From Roseateles terrae (GTDB lineage Bacteria > Pseudomonadota > Gammaproteobacteria > Burkholderiales > Burkholderiaceae_C), in the NCBI RefSeq assembly GCF_014192155.1, contig NZ_JACHXO010000001.1, positions 1,417,984 to 1,481,983 of the forward strand: DNA of 64,000 bases, written 5' to 3'. Below, piece after piece: positions 17,177 to 24,322 of this stretch (position 1 is its first letter; each line of letters starts with the position of its first letter). Below the pieces are notes generated by a model that did not search any database, had not been told where the DNA came from, and was given only the letters and a program-made list of their open reading frames with translations. The position numbers were made by a program, and so were the translations under genes.

Positions 17177-18805
17177 TCACAAAATGCGCGAAAAGCGCAC
17201 AGGCGCCTCGTCCGGCTGCAAGATGCGGGGACGGCGGAAGTACTGATCGAACACCATTGCGACGGCGCGAACGAAGTACCAGCCCAGAGGCGTCACATCG
17301 ATGAGGTGGTCGTGCACCGTGACGAGGCCGTCGCGCTCCAGTTGCGCCAGACGTTCCAGTTCGGCGCTGTATTCCTGCGCGAAGGACAGGCCGTGGTCGC
17401 GCTCGAAATGCTGCATGTCCAGGCGGCCCTGGCACATCAGCGTCATGATGATGTCGCGGCGGCGCAGGTCGTTGTCATCCAGCGTCATCCCACGCTCCAC
17501 CGGCAGTCGGCCGGCTGACAGCGCTTCTTCATAGGTGCTGAGATCCTTGGCGTTTTGCGAATAGTGGGCGCCGATGCGCGAAATCGCCGACACACCCAGC
17601 GCAATCAGGTCCCGGTCCGGCTGGGTGCTGTAGCCCTGGAAATTCCGCTGCAGGCGCCCTTCCCGCTTGGCCACGGCCAGCGAGTCCTCCGGCAGCGCAA
17701 AGTGGTCCATGCCGATGTAGCTGTAGCCCTCGCCCATCAGACCGCTCAGCGCGTGGGAAAGCATCTGCAGCTTGTCGCCAGCCGTGGGCAGGGCTTCGCT
17801 GTCGATGCGGCGCTGCGGCTTGAACCGCTCGGGCAGGTGCGCATAGCCATACAGCGCGATGCGGTCCGGACGCAGCGCAGACACCTGGGCGATGGTGCGG
17901 GCGAACGACGCAGAGGTCTGCTTCGGCAGGCCATAAATCAGATCTGCGTTGATCGACTGGAAGCCCAGCGCGCGGGCGCTTTGCATCAGCGCCGCCACGC
18001 TTTCGAAGGACTGCTCGCGGTGTACCGCGCGTTGCACGTCGGGGTCGAAATCCTGGATACCCAGGCTCAGGCGGTTGAAGCCCATCTGCCGCAGAGCCGC
18101 CAGCCGGGTCGCGTCGACGGTGCGTGGGTCCACTTCGATGGAAACCTCGGCGTCGTCCGTCAGCTCGAACTGGCTGCGCAGCAACTCCATCAGGCGGGCG
18201 AGTTCATCGTCGGAAAGGAAGGTCGGGGAGCCGCCCCCCAGGTGCAACTGGCTGGCCGGCGTGTCGGCAGGCAGATGCTCGGCGATCAGCGCCAGCTCGG
18301 ACTTCAGCTTCTCCAGATAGGGGGCGCCTCGGTCATGGTGCTTGGTGATGACCTTGTTGCAGGCGCAGTAGTAGCAGACCGATTCACAGAACGGGATGTG
18401 CACATAGAGCGACACCGGCTCTTCGCGACGCGCCGACAGGGCACGCTCCTTGAGCGCTTCAACGAGGCCGTCGGCGGTGTAGCGGTCGGAGAAACGGTCA
18501 GCGGTGGGATAGGAGGTGTAGCGGGGGCCGGCGACGTCGAAACGTCGCAGGAGGTCGGCGTCCACCAGGCTGCGGGAGCCGGCGTGATGCGGATGCCCGG
18601 CGTGCTCGTGCTCGTGGTCTTCGGCATGGGCATGGGCATGGGTGTGGGTGTGGTCATGGTGGCCCGCGCCCTTCCCTTGGCCACTGCACCCGCACCGGTT
18701 CGTGCAGGACTCGCCACAGCCGTGCGACCGTTCATGAGAACCCTGGTGCGCCTCGACCTGCTCACCCGCGTGGGTGGAGACATTGTCAGCCATCGTCGTG
18801 CCCAT
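17177..18805 (-). CDS. hemN: Oxygen-independent coproporphyrinogen III dehydrogenase HemN with His/Cys-rich N-terminal extension
   Basis: Radical-SAM enzyme that decarboxylates coproporphyrinogen III for haem synthesis without oxygen. The start MGTTMADNVS follows AGGAG at seven bases and is one base beyond the stop of the FixH-like gene. The [4Fe-4S] ligands are C140, C144, C147 and C149 (PFCESVCYYCACN). GGGSPTFLS and the C-terminal HemN domain (MTLMCQGRLDMQHFERDHGL) are present. At 542 residues it is about 85 longer than E. coli HemN (457). The extra residues 19-76 are packed with His (about 19) and hold four Cys (C30, C34, C38, C40), suggesting a metal-binding or metal-storage segment. Its position in the cbb3 operon fits haem supply under low oxygen. 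Confidence 0.95.
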   Translation of the reverse strand: MGTTMADNVSTHAGEQVEAHQGSHERSHGCGESCTNRCGCSGQGKGAGHHDHTHTHAHAHAEDHEHEHAGHPHHAGSRSLVDADLLRRFDVAGPRYTSYPTADRFSDRYTADGLVEALKERALSARREEPVSLYVHIPFCESVCYYCACNKVITKHHDRGAPYLEKLKSELALIAEHLPADTPASQLHLGGGSPTFLSDDELARLMELLRSQFELTDDAEVSIEVDPRTVDATRLAALRQMGFNRLSLGIQDFDPDVQRAVHREQSFESVAALMQSARALGFQSINADLIYGLPKQTSASFARTIAQVSALRPDRIALYGYAHLPERFKPQRRIDSEALPTAGDKLQMLSHALSGLMGEGYSYIGMDHFALPEDSLAVAKREGRLQRNFQGYSTQPDRDLIALGVSAISRIGAHYSQNAKDLSTYEEALSAGRLPVERGMTLDDNDLRRRDIIMTLMCQGRLDMQHFERDHGLSFAQEYSAELERLAQLERDGLVTVHDHLIDVTPLGWYFVRAVAMVFDQYFRRPRILQPDEAPVRFSRIL

Positions 18806-18806
18806 C

Positions 18807-19310
18807 TCAGTGCTCCTTCCCGCCCGTGGCGGCGTGATTGCGGGCGCGCATCGCAGGCTGCAGCGCGGGATCATCGACCGACGCGGCCTTGGCCGTCACG
18901 CTCGCGCCAATAGCGCCATTCGCACCGTTCACCCCGGAGGTGCCGCCGGTTGCACCGGTCCCATGGGTACCGAATGAAGCCGTCTGTGCCCGCGCAGCGT
19001 CTTCCGTGCCCGCATCTTCCGCCGACACACGCGCGGACCCCGCCTGATTGCCATGCTCCACCACCGGATCCGCATGCCGGACCGCGAGGGTCAAGGTGAT
19101 GAAACTCGCCACCACCACCAGCGAGGGGCCGCCCACCACCAGCCACATCATCGGATGTCGCCACCAGGGGCCGGTGGACCCGCCCGTGCCTGCGCCCGCC
19201 AGGGTCGCGGCGGCCGCAGCCGATGAGGCGCGAGCCTGAGAGGCGATCGTTGCGCCAGTCGCGTGGGTCGCGGCGGTCGCGGCATCGGCAGCAGTTGCGG
19301 CGTTGGACAT
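18807..19310 (-). CDS. FixH-like membrane protein of the cbb3 locus
   Basis: A 167-residue single-span protein in the position of fixH/ccoH, directly after ccoG. It starts MSNAATAADA after AAGGAG. Residues 1-50 are a low-complexity Ala/Thr/Gly stretch. The core WWRHPMMWLVVGGPSLVVVA leads into a membrane helix and VRHADPVV, the conserved part of short betaproteobacterial FixH-type proteins. The last residues PALQPAMRARNHAATGG also fit that group. Between them lies a second Gly/Ala/Thr/Asn-rich insert (about 50 residues). FixH proteins assist cbb3 oxidase assembly; this one has lost most of the periplasmic domain. The stop is one base before hemN. Confidence 0.65.
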   Translation of the reverse strand: MSNAATAADAATAATHATGATIASQARASSAAAAATLAGAGTGGSTGPWWRHPMMWLVVGGPSLVVVASFITLTLAVRHADPVVEHGNQAGSARVSAEDAGTEDAARAQTASFGTHGTGATGGTSGVNGANGAIGASVTAKAASVDDPALQPAMRARNHAATGGKEH

Positions 19311-19321
19311 GAGGAACTCCT

Positions 19322-20758
19322 TCAACGGGGAATGACGAAGGTCGACTTCTCGACCAGCACCCGGCCCGGCGCGCCATCCGGCGCCACCTGCTGGATGCGG
19401 AATTGCATGGGATGCGCACCGGCGTTGAGCTGACCGGCCGTCTCCGGCGGCACCCGCAGGGCCACCGTCACCCAGCGGGCTTCGGCAGGCGCGAGCGACT
19501 GCACTGCAGGCGGGCCGCTAAAGGCCAGCGTGTCGATGCCGCTGATATCCAGTCGCAGCCGGAGCGTGTCGCCACTAGCGTTCATCAGCTGCAGGCGATA
19601 GACGTTCTCGATGTAGCCGTCTTCCACCTGTCGGGCGAGCGCTGCCCGGTCCCGCACGACGTCCGCGCGGAACGGCAGGCGGGTGGCCAGGCTCCACACC
19701 ATGGCGGCCGAGAGCAGCAGCAGGATGCTGGTGTAGATCAGCACCCGGGGCCGCAGCACGCGTCGCCATTGCTGCGCGCTGGTCCAGCCCTTCTGGATGC
19801 CGTTCTGGGTGGCATAACGGATGAGGCCTCGCGGATAGTCGAAGCTGTCCATCACGCCATTGCAGGCGTCGATGCAGGCCGCGCAGCCGATGCATTCATA
19901 TTGCAGGCCGTCGCGGATGTCGATGCCGGTCGGGCACACCTGCACGCATTGCTTGCAATCCACACAGCTGCCCACACTCGCGGACGACAGATCGGCCACG
20001 GCCAGCTTCTTGGAGCGCGGGCCGCGGGGCTCGCCGCGAGCCGTGTCGTAGCTGATGACCAGCGTGTCCTTGTCGAACATCGCGCTCTGGAAGCGCGCAT
20101 ACGGACACATGTATTTGCAGACCTGTTCCCGCAGGAAGCCGGCATTGCCATAGGTGGCCAGCGAATAGAACAGGATCCAGAAGGTCTGCCAGCCGCCGAG
20201 CAGCCCCTGCAGCGTGGCATCACCCAGCGTGCGGATCGGCGTGAAGTAGCCGACGAAGGTAAAACCGGTCCAGAGGGACACCGCCAGCCAGCCGCCATGC
20301 TTGGCGGACTTGCGCAGCACCTTTTCCAGGCTCCAGTCGGCGCGGTCCAGACGGATGCGGGCGCCACGGTCCCCTTCGGTGTGACGCTCGATCCAGAGGA
20401 AGATTTCGGTGTAGACCGTCTGCGGGCAGGCATAACCGCACCACAGACGCCCCGCCACCGCAGTGAAGAGGAACAGCGCATAGGCCGAGATCAGCAGCAG
20501 CGCGGTCAGGTAGACCAGGTCCTGCGGATACAGCACCAGGTCGAAGATGAAGAAGCGCCGGGCTTCCAGGTCGAACAGCACGGCCTGGCGGCCGTTCCAG
20601 TTCCACCAGGGCATCCCGTAGAACACCGCCTGGGTGAGGAACACCAGGGCCCAGCGCCAGACGGCAAACCAGCCGTGCACGGCGCGGGGATAGATCTTGG
20701 GCTGCGCCGCATACAGCGACACGGTCTTGAGCTCTGGCTCCGCAAGCGGTTTGTTCAT
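19322..20758 (-). CDS. ccoG: Cytochrome c oxidase accessory protein CcoG (FixG-like ferredoxin)
   Basis: A 478-residue membrane protein that reduces copper for cbb3 oxidase assembly. It starts MNKPLAEPELKTVSLYAAQP. Membrane helices lie about residues 35-55, 85-110, 155-180, 190-205 and 335-360. A membrane-side motif CGYACPQTVYTEIF precedes two [4Fe-4S] sets: CVDCKQCVQVCPTGIDIR and CIGCAACIDACN. The C-terminal domain (from about residue 375) is an Ig-like FixG domain with VALRVPPE. No strong ribosome site is visible before the ATG, which lies 55 bases after ccoP. Confidence 0.95.
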   Translation of the reverse strand: MNKPLAEPELKTVSLYAAQPKIYPRAVHGWFAVWRWALVFLTQAVFYGMPWWNWNGRQAVLFDLEARRFFIFDLVLYPQDLVYLTALLLISAYALFLFTAVAGRLWCGYACPQTVYTEIFLWIERHTEGDRGARIRLDRADWSLEKVLRKSAKHGGWLAVSLWTGFTFVGYFTPIRTLGDATLQGLLGGWQTFWILFYSLATYGNAGFLREQVCKYMCPYARFQSAMFDKDTLVISYDTARGEPRGPRSKKLAVADLSSASVGSCVDCKQCVQVCPTGIDIRDGLQYECIGCAACIDACNGVMDSFDYPRGLIRYATQNGIQKGWTSAQQWRRVLRPRVLIYTSILLLLSAAMVWSLATRLPFRADVVRDRAALARQVEDGYIENVYRLQLMNASGDTLRLRLDISGIDTLAFSGPPAVQSLAPAEARWVTVALRVPPETAGQLNAGAHPMQFRIQQVAPDGAPGRVLVEKSTFVIPR

Positions 20759-20813
20759 GGGGACGGTCGCTTTACTTCTACTGCTACTGCTGAGGGCGCA
20801 TTCGCGCCTGGGA

Positions 20814-21788
20814 TCAGGGCTTGACTGCGGCAGCCACAGTGGCACCGCCGCTGAGGCCCGATCCGGTGCCGGAGGCGTCCGCCGTGATCGACGCGGTGTG
20901 AGACTTGCCCCACACATACGCCGCCAGCACGCGGATCTGATCCGCGCTCAGACGCGAGCCGTGCTCCGGCATCACGTTGTGCTTGCCGTTGTTGACCATG
21001 GCGACGATGGCGGCCTCACCCCAGCCGTGCAGCCAGATCTTGTCGGTCAGGTTGGGAGCACCCAGCGCCTGGTTGCCCTTGCCGTCCATGCCGTGGCAGG
21101 CGGCGCAGGCCGCAAACTTGGGCTTGCCCAGCGCGGCGGCGATGGAGTTGTGCGGGCTGCCGGAGAGGCTCAGCACATAGTTGGCCACGTTGCGCACGTC
21201 CTCGGGCGAACCGACCGCCGCGGCCATCGGGGGCATCATGCCCTGGCGGCCTTCGGTGATCGTCTGGATGATGGTGGCGGGGTCGCCGCCATACAGCCAG
21301 TCGTTGTCGGTCAGGTTGGGGAAGCCCTTGGAGCCCTTGGCGTCGGCGCCATGGCACTGGGCGCAGTTGTTGGCAAACAGGCGTTCACCGATGCCCTGCG
21401 CCTGCGAGTCGCGGGCCAGGGTCTCCACCGGCATGCTCTCGAAGCGGGCGTAGACCTGATGCATCGCCTTCTGTGCCTTGGCCTGCTCGTCCTGGTACTG
21501 GCCTTCACTGCTCCAGCCCAGCGTGCCGGAGTAGCTGCCCAAACCCGGATACAGCGCCAGGTAGATGCCGGCGATGACGATGGTCAGGACGAACAGGCCC
21601 ATCCACCAGCGCGGCAGCGGGTTGTTCATTTCCCGGATGTCTTCGTCCCAGACGTGACCGGTCGTGTCGTCCTTGGCCATGACACGGCGGCGGCTGGCGA
21701 TGATCAGCAGGGCGACGCAGAACACCAGCCCGCCGATCGTGCCGGCCATGATGAAGATGGACCATCCATTCGAAAAGAAATCACTCAT
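20814..21788 (-). CDS. ccoP: cbb3-type cytochrome c oxidase subunit III CcoP (dihaem)
   Basis: A 324-residue dihaem c-type subunit that passes electrons to CcoN. Two N-terminal membrane helices (residues 9-31 and 61-81) frame the conserved GHVWDEDIREMNNPLPRWW. Haem sites are CAQCH (C142, C145, H146) and CAACH (C228, C231, H232), with later Met ligands in MMPPM and NVMPEHG. A Gly/Ser/Ala-rich tail of about 25 residues follows the second domain. The start overlaps ccoQ by eight bases. It belongs to the ccoNOQP operon. Confidence 0.97.
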   Translation of the reverse strand: MSDFFSNGWSIFIMAGTIGGLVFCVALLIIASRRRVMAKDDTTGHVWDEDIREMNNPLPRWWMGLFVLTIVIAGIYLALYPGLGSYSGTLGWSSEGQYQDEQAKAQKAMHQVYARFESMPVETLARDSQAQGIGERLFANNCAQCHGADAKGSKGFPNLTDNDWLYGGDPATIIQTITEGRQGMMPPMAAAVGSPEDVRNVANYVLSLSGSPHNSIAAALGKPKFAACAACHGMDGKGNQALGAPNLTDKIWLHGWGEAAIVAMVNNGKHNVMPEHGSRLSADQIRVLAAYVWGKSHTASITADASGTGSGLSGGATVAAAVKP

Positions 21789-21957
21789 GGCGAACTCCCT
21801 CCGGCATCTGCTCGTCGCCCAGGAAGGGCAACTGGGCCAGAGCCTGCAGTTCTTGTTTGTTGCGCTTGGCGTAGGCCCAGGCCACGATGGCCAGGAACAT
21901 CACGAAGGACAGCAGCGTCACCGCTGCGCGGACGAGGTTGAGATCAAGACTGTCCAT
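21781..21957 (-). CDS. ccoQ: cbb3-type oxidase small subunit CcoQ
   Basis: A 58-residue single-span protein in the canonical place between ccoO and ccoP: MDSLDLNLVRAAVTLLSFVM then FLAIVAWAYAKRNKQELQ, ending in LGDEQMPEGVRHE. The WAYAKRNKQ segment after the membrane helix is typical of CcoQ, which stabilises the CcoNO core with CcoP. It starts ten bases after ccoO and its stop overlaps the ccoP start. Confidence 0.92.
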   Translation of the reverse strand: MDSLDLNLVRAAVTLLSFVMFLAIVAWAYAKRNKQELQALAQLPFLGDEQMPEGVRHE

Positions 21958-21967
21958 GGCGGTCTCC

Positions 21968-22594
21968 TCAACGCTTCATCGCGGTGCCCAGCACCTGCAG
22001 GTAGGCAATCACGGCTTCCATCTCGGTCTTGCCCTTGACGTCGTCGCCAGCGGCGGCGATCTCGGCGTCGGTGTAGGGCACACCGACAGTGCGCAGTGCC
22101 CGCATGCGCGGCGCCATGCTGTCCGGGTCGATCTGGCCGGTGGTCAGCCACGGATAGGCCGGCATGTTGGACTCGGGCACCAGGTCGCGCGGGTTGTTCA
22201 GGTGCAGGCGATGCCATTCATCGCTGTACTTGCCGCCGACACGGGCCAGATCAGGACCGGTGCGCTTGCTGCCCCATTGGAAGGGGTGGTCATACACCGA
22301 TTCACCGGCCACCGAGTAGTGGCCGTAGCGCAGCGTCTCGGCGCGCAGCGGACGGATCATCTGCGAATGGCAGTTGTAGCAACCCTCGCGGATGTAGACG
22401 TCCCGGCCGGCCAGTTGCAGCGCGGTGTAAGGCTTGAGGTTTTCCAGCGGCTGGGTGGTCGAGCGCTGGAAGAACAGCGGCACGATCTCGATGATGCCGC
22501 CGACCACCACGGTCAGCAGCACCAGCACGATCATCAGGAAGTTGCTGGTCTCGATACGTTCGTGACCCACTGGTGTGGCATGGGCTTGCGCCAT
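21968..22594 (-). CDS. ccoO: cbb3-type cytochrome c oxidase subunit II CcoO
   Basis: The 208-residue monohaem subunit. It begins [20 protein letters not shown] after AGGAG, has one N-terminal membrane anchor (residues 19-41) and the haem motif CYNCH (C72, C75, H76) within [18 protein letters not shown]. The distal segment with SNMPAYPWL provides the Met ligand. Length and order match the family. It is 28 bases after ccoN. Confidence 0.97.
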   Translation of the reverse strand: MAQAHATPVGHERIETSNFLMIVLVLLTVVVGGIIEIVPLFFQRSTTQPLENLKPYTALQLAGRDVYIREGCYNCHSQMIRPLRAETLRYGHYSVAGESVYDHPFQWGSKRTGPDLARVGGKYSDEWHRLHLNNPRDLVPESNMPAYPWLTTGQIDPDSMAPRMRALRTVGVPYTDAEIAAAGDDVKGKTEMEAVIAYLQVLGTAMKR

Positions 22595-22622
22595 GACTTT
22601 CTCCTTCTTCTTCGCTTTGCGA

Positions 22623-24089
22623 TCAGGCAGCGGCGGCGGCCAGCGGGGCGTGGCCCACGGTCGGGATCGGCTGCGGACGGGCCGAGCCCACACGCACCGT
22701 CATCACCACGTTCCAGGCCATCAGGCACATGCCGCTCAGGTAGAGCAGTCCGCCCAGCAGACGCACCACATAGAACGGGAAGGTGGCCTTGACGCTTTCC
22801 ACGAAGGTGTAGACGAGGGTGCCGTCCGGGTTGACCGCGCGCCACATCAGGCCCTGCATCACGCCGGCAATCCACATGGCGGCGATGTAGAGCACGATGC
22901 CGATGGTGGCAATCCAGAAGTGCAGCTCGATGGCCCGGGTGGAGTACATCGCCGTGCGGCCCCACATGCGCGGGATCAGGTGATACAGCGCGCCCATGGA
23001 AATCAGGCCGACCCAGCCCAGCGCACCGCTGTGCACGTGGCCGATGGTCCAGTCGGTGTAATGCGACAGGGCATTGACCGTCTTGATGGACATCATCGGG
23101 CCCTCGAAGGTGGACATGCCGTAGAAGGACAGCGCCACGATGAGGAACTTCAGGATGGGGTCGTCACGCAGCTTGTGCCAGGCACCGCTGAGGGTCATGA
23201 CGCCGTTGATCATGCCGCCCCAGCTCGGTGCCAGCAGCACCAGCGAGAAGAGCATGCCCACGCTCTGCGCCCAGTCCGGCAGCGCGGTGTAGTGCAGATG
23301 GTGGGGACCCGCCCACATGTAGGTGAAGATCAGCGCCCAGAAGTGGACGATGGACAGGCGGTAGCTGTAGACCGGACGGTTGGCCTGCTTGGGGATGTAG
23401 TAATACATCATGCCCAGGAAGCCGGCCGTCAGGAAAAAGCCCACCGCATTGTGGCCATACCACCACTGCACCATGGCGTCCTGCACGCCGGCATAGGCGG
23501 AGTAGCTCTTGGTGAGGCTGACCGGAATCTCGGCGCTGTTGACCAGGTGCAGCAGCGCGACGGCGATGATGAAGGCGCCGAAGAACCAGTTGGCCACGTA
23601 GATGTGGCGCACCTTGCGGATGCCGACGCTGCCGAAGAACACGACCGCATAACTGACCCACACGAGGGTGATCAGGATGTCGATCGGCCATTCGAGTTCA
23701 GCGTATTCCTTGCCGCTGGTGATGCCCAGCGGCAGGGTGATGGCCGCCAGCACGATGACGGCCTGCCAGCCCCAGAAGGTGAACCAGGCGAGCTTGGGCG
23801 CAAAGAGCCGGGTGTGGCAGGTGCGCTGGACGACGTGAAAGGCGGTGGCCATGAGGGCACAACCGCCGAAGGCGAAGATGACTGCATTGGTGTGCAGCGG
23901 CCGCAGGCGACCGTAGCTCAACCAGGGAATGCCGAAGTTCAGCTCCGGCCAGGTCAGTTGGGCGGCGATGATCACCCCCACCAGCATCCCGACCACTCCC
24001 CACAGCACCGAAGCCAGAGCGAAGGCGCGGACCACGCCATCGTCGTAGCTGGGAGGTGCCACCCCTTCCTTGCTGAGAACCCCACTCAT
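22623..24089 (-). CDS. ccoN: cbb3-type cytochrome c oxidase subunit I CcoN
   Basis: The catalytic 488-residue haem-copper subunit with twelve predicted membrane helices. Conserved His clusters are visible: [16 protein letters not shown] (low-spin haem), [20 protein letters not shown] (CuB ligand and the cross-linked Tyr region typical of cbb3), [14 protein letters not shown] (CuB pair) and [13 protein letters not shown] (haem ligands). It reduces O2 to water with high affinity and pumps protons. The start [14 protein letters not shown] is 66 bp downstream of a perfect FNR box, the first gene of the ccoNOQP operon. Confidence 0.97.
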   Translation of the reverse strand: MSGVLSKEGVAPPSYDDGVVRAFALASVLWGVVGMLVGVIIAAQLTWPELNFGIPWLSYGRLRPLHTNAVIFAFGGCALMATAFHVVQRTCHTRLFAPKLAWFTFWGWQAVIVLAAITLPLGITSGKEYAELEWPIDILITLVWVSYAVVFFGSVGIRKVRHIYVANWFFGAFIIAVALLHLVNSAEIPVSLTKSYSAYAGVQDAMVQWWYGHNAVGFFLTAGFLGMMYYYIPKQANRPVYSYRLSIVHFWALIFTYMWAGPHHLHYTALPDWAQSVGMLFSLVLLAPSWGGMINGVMTLSGAWHKLRDDPILKFLIVALSFYGMSTFEGPMMSIKTVNALSHYTDWTIGHVHSGALGWVGLISMGALYHLIPRMWGRTAMYSTRAIELHFWIATIGIVLYIAAMWIAGVMQGLMWRAVNPDGTLVYTFVESVKATFPFYVVRLLGGLLYLSGMCLMAWNVVMTVRVGSARPQPIPTVGHAPLAAAAA

Positions 24090-24154
24090 TGACGCTCCTT
24101 GACCAATCTATTTGGATTTCCCGGTCATTCTTTGGCAGCGGCCTCGGGAGTGCT

Positions 24155-24168
24155 TTGATGGGAATCAA
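24155..24168. promoter_or_regulatory. FNR/ANR-type box upstream of ccoN
   Basis: TTGATGGGAATCAA is a perfect match to the FNR/ANR consensus TTGAT-N4-ATCAA. Its centre is about 72 bp upstream of the ccoN ATG, right for activation from -41.5 under low oxygen. It sits three bases beyond the ccoS stop codon. Confidence 0.88.
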
Positions 24169-24170
24169 CC

Positions 24171-24317
24171 TTAGGACTCGTCCTCGAGGATTCGTCGCCC
24201 TTCGCGATCCAAAGCCTCAGATTCCCACTGACCGTTGTATAAAGCCCACCCGAAAACGCCCAGAATCAGCAGCACCAGCACCACCGATAACGGGATGAGA
24301 AGAAAGAGGATGTCCAC
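24171..24317 (-). CDS. ccoS: cbb3-type oxidase assembly protein CcoS
   Basis: A 48-residue single-span protein: MDILFLLIPLSVVLVLLILG then VFGWALYNGQWESEALDREG, ending RRILEDES. The FGWAL-NGQWES-LDREG pattern is the CcoS signature. CcoS is needed to insert haem b and CuB into CcoN. It uses a GTG start five bases after the ccoI stop, so it is the second gene of a ccoI-ccoS unit placed upstream of ccoN. Confidence 0.93.
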   Translation of the reverse strand: MDILFLLIPLSVVLVLLILGVFGWALYNGQWESEALDREGRRILEDES

Positions 24318-24322
24318 GGTGT

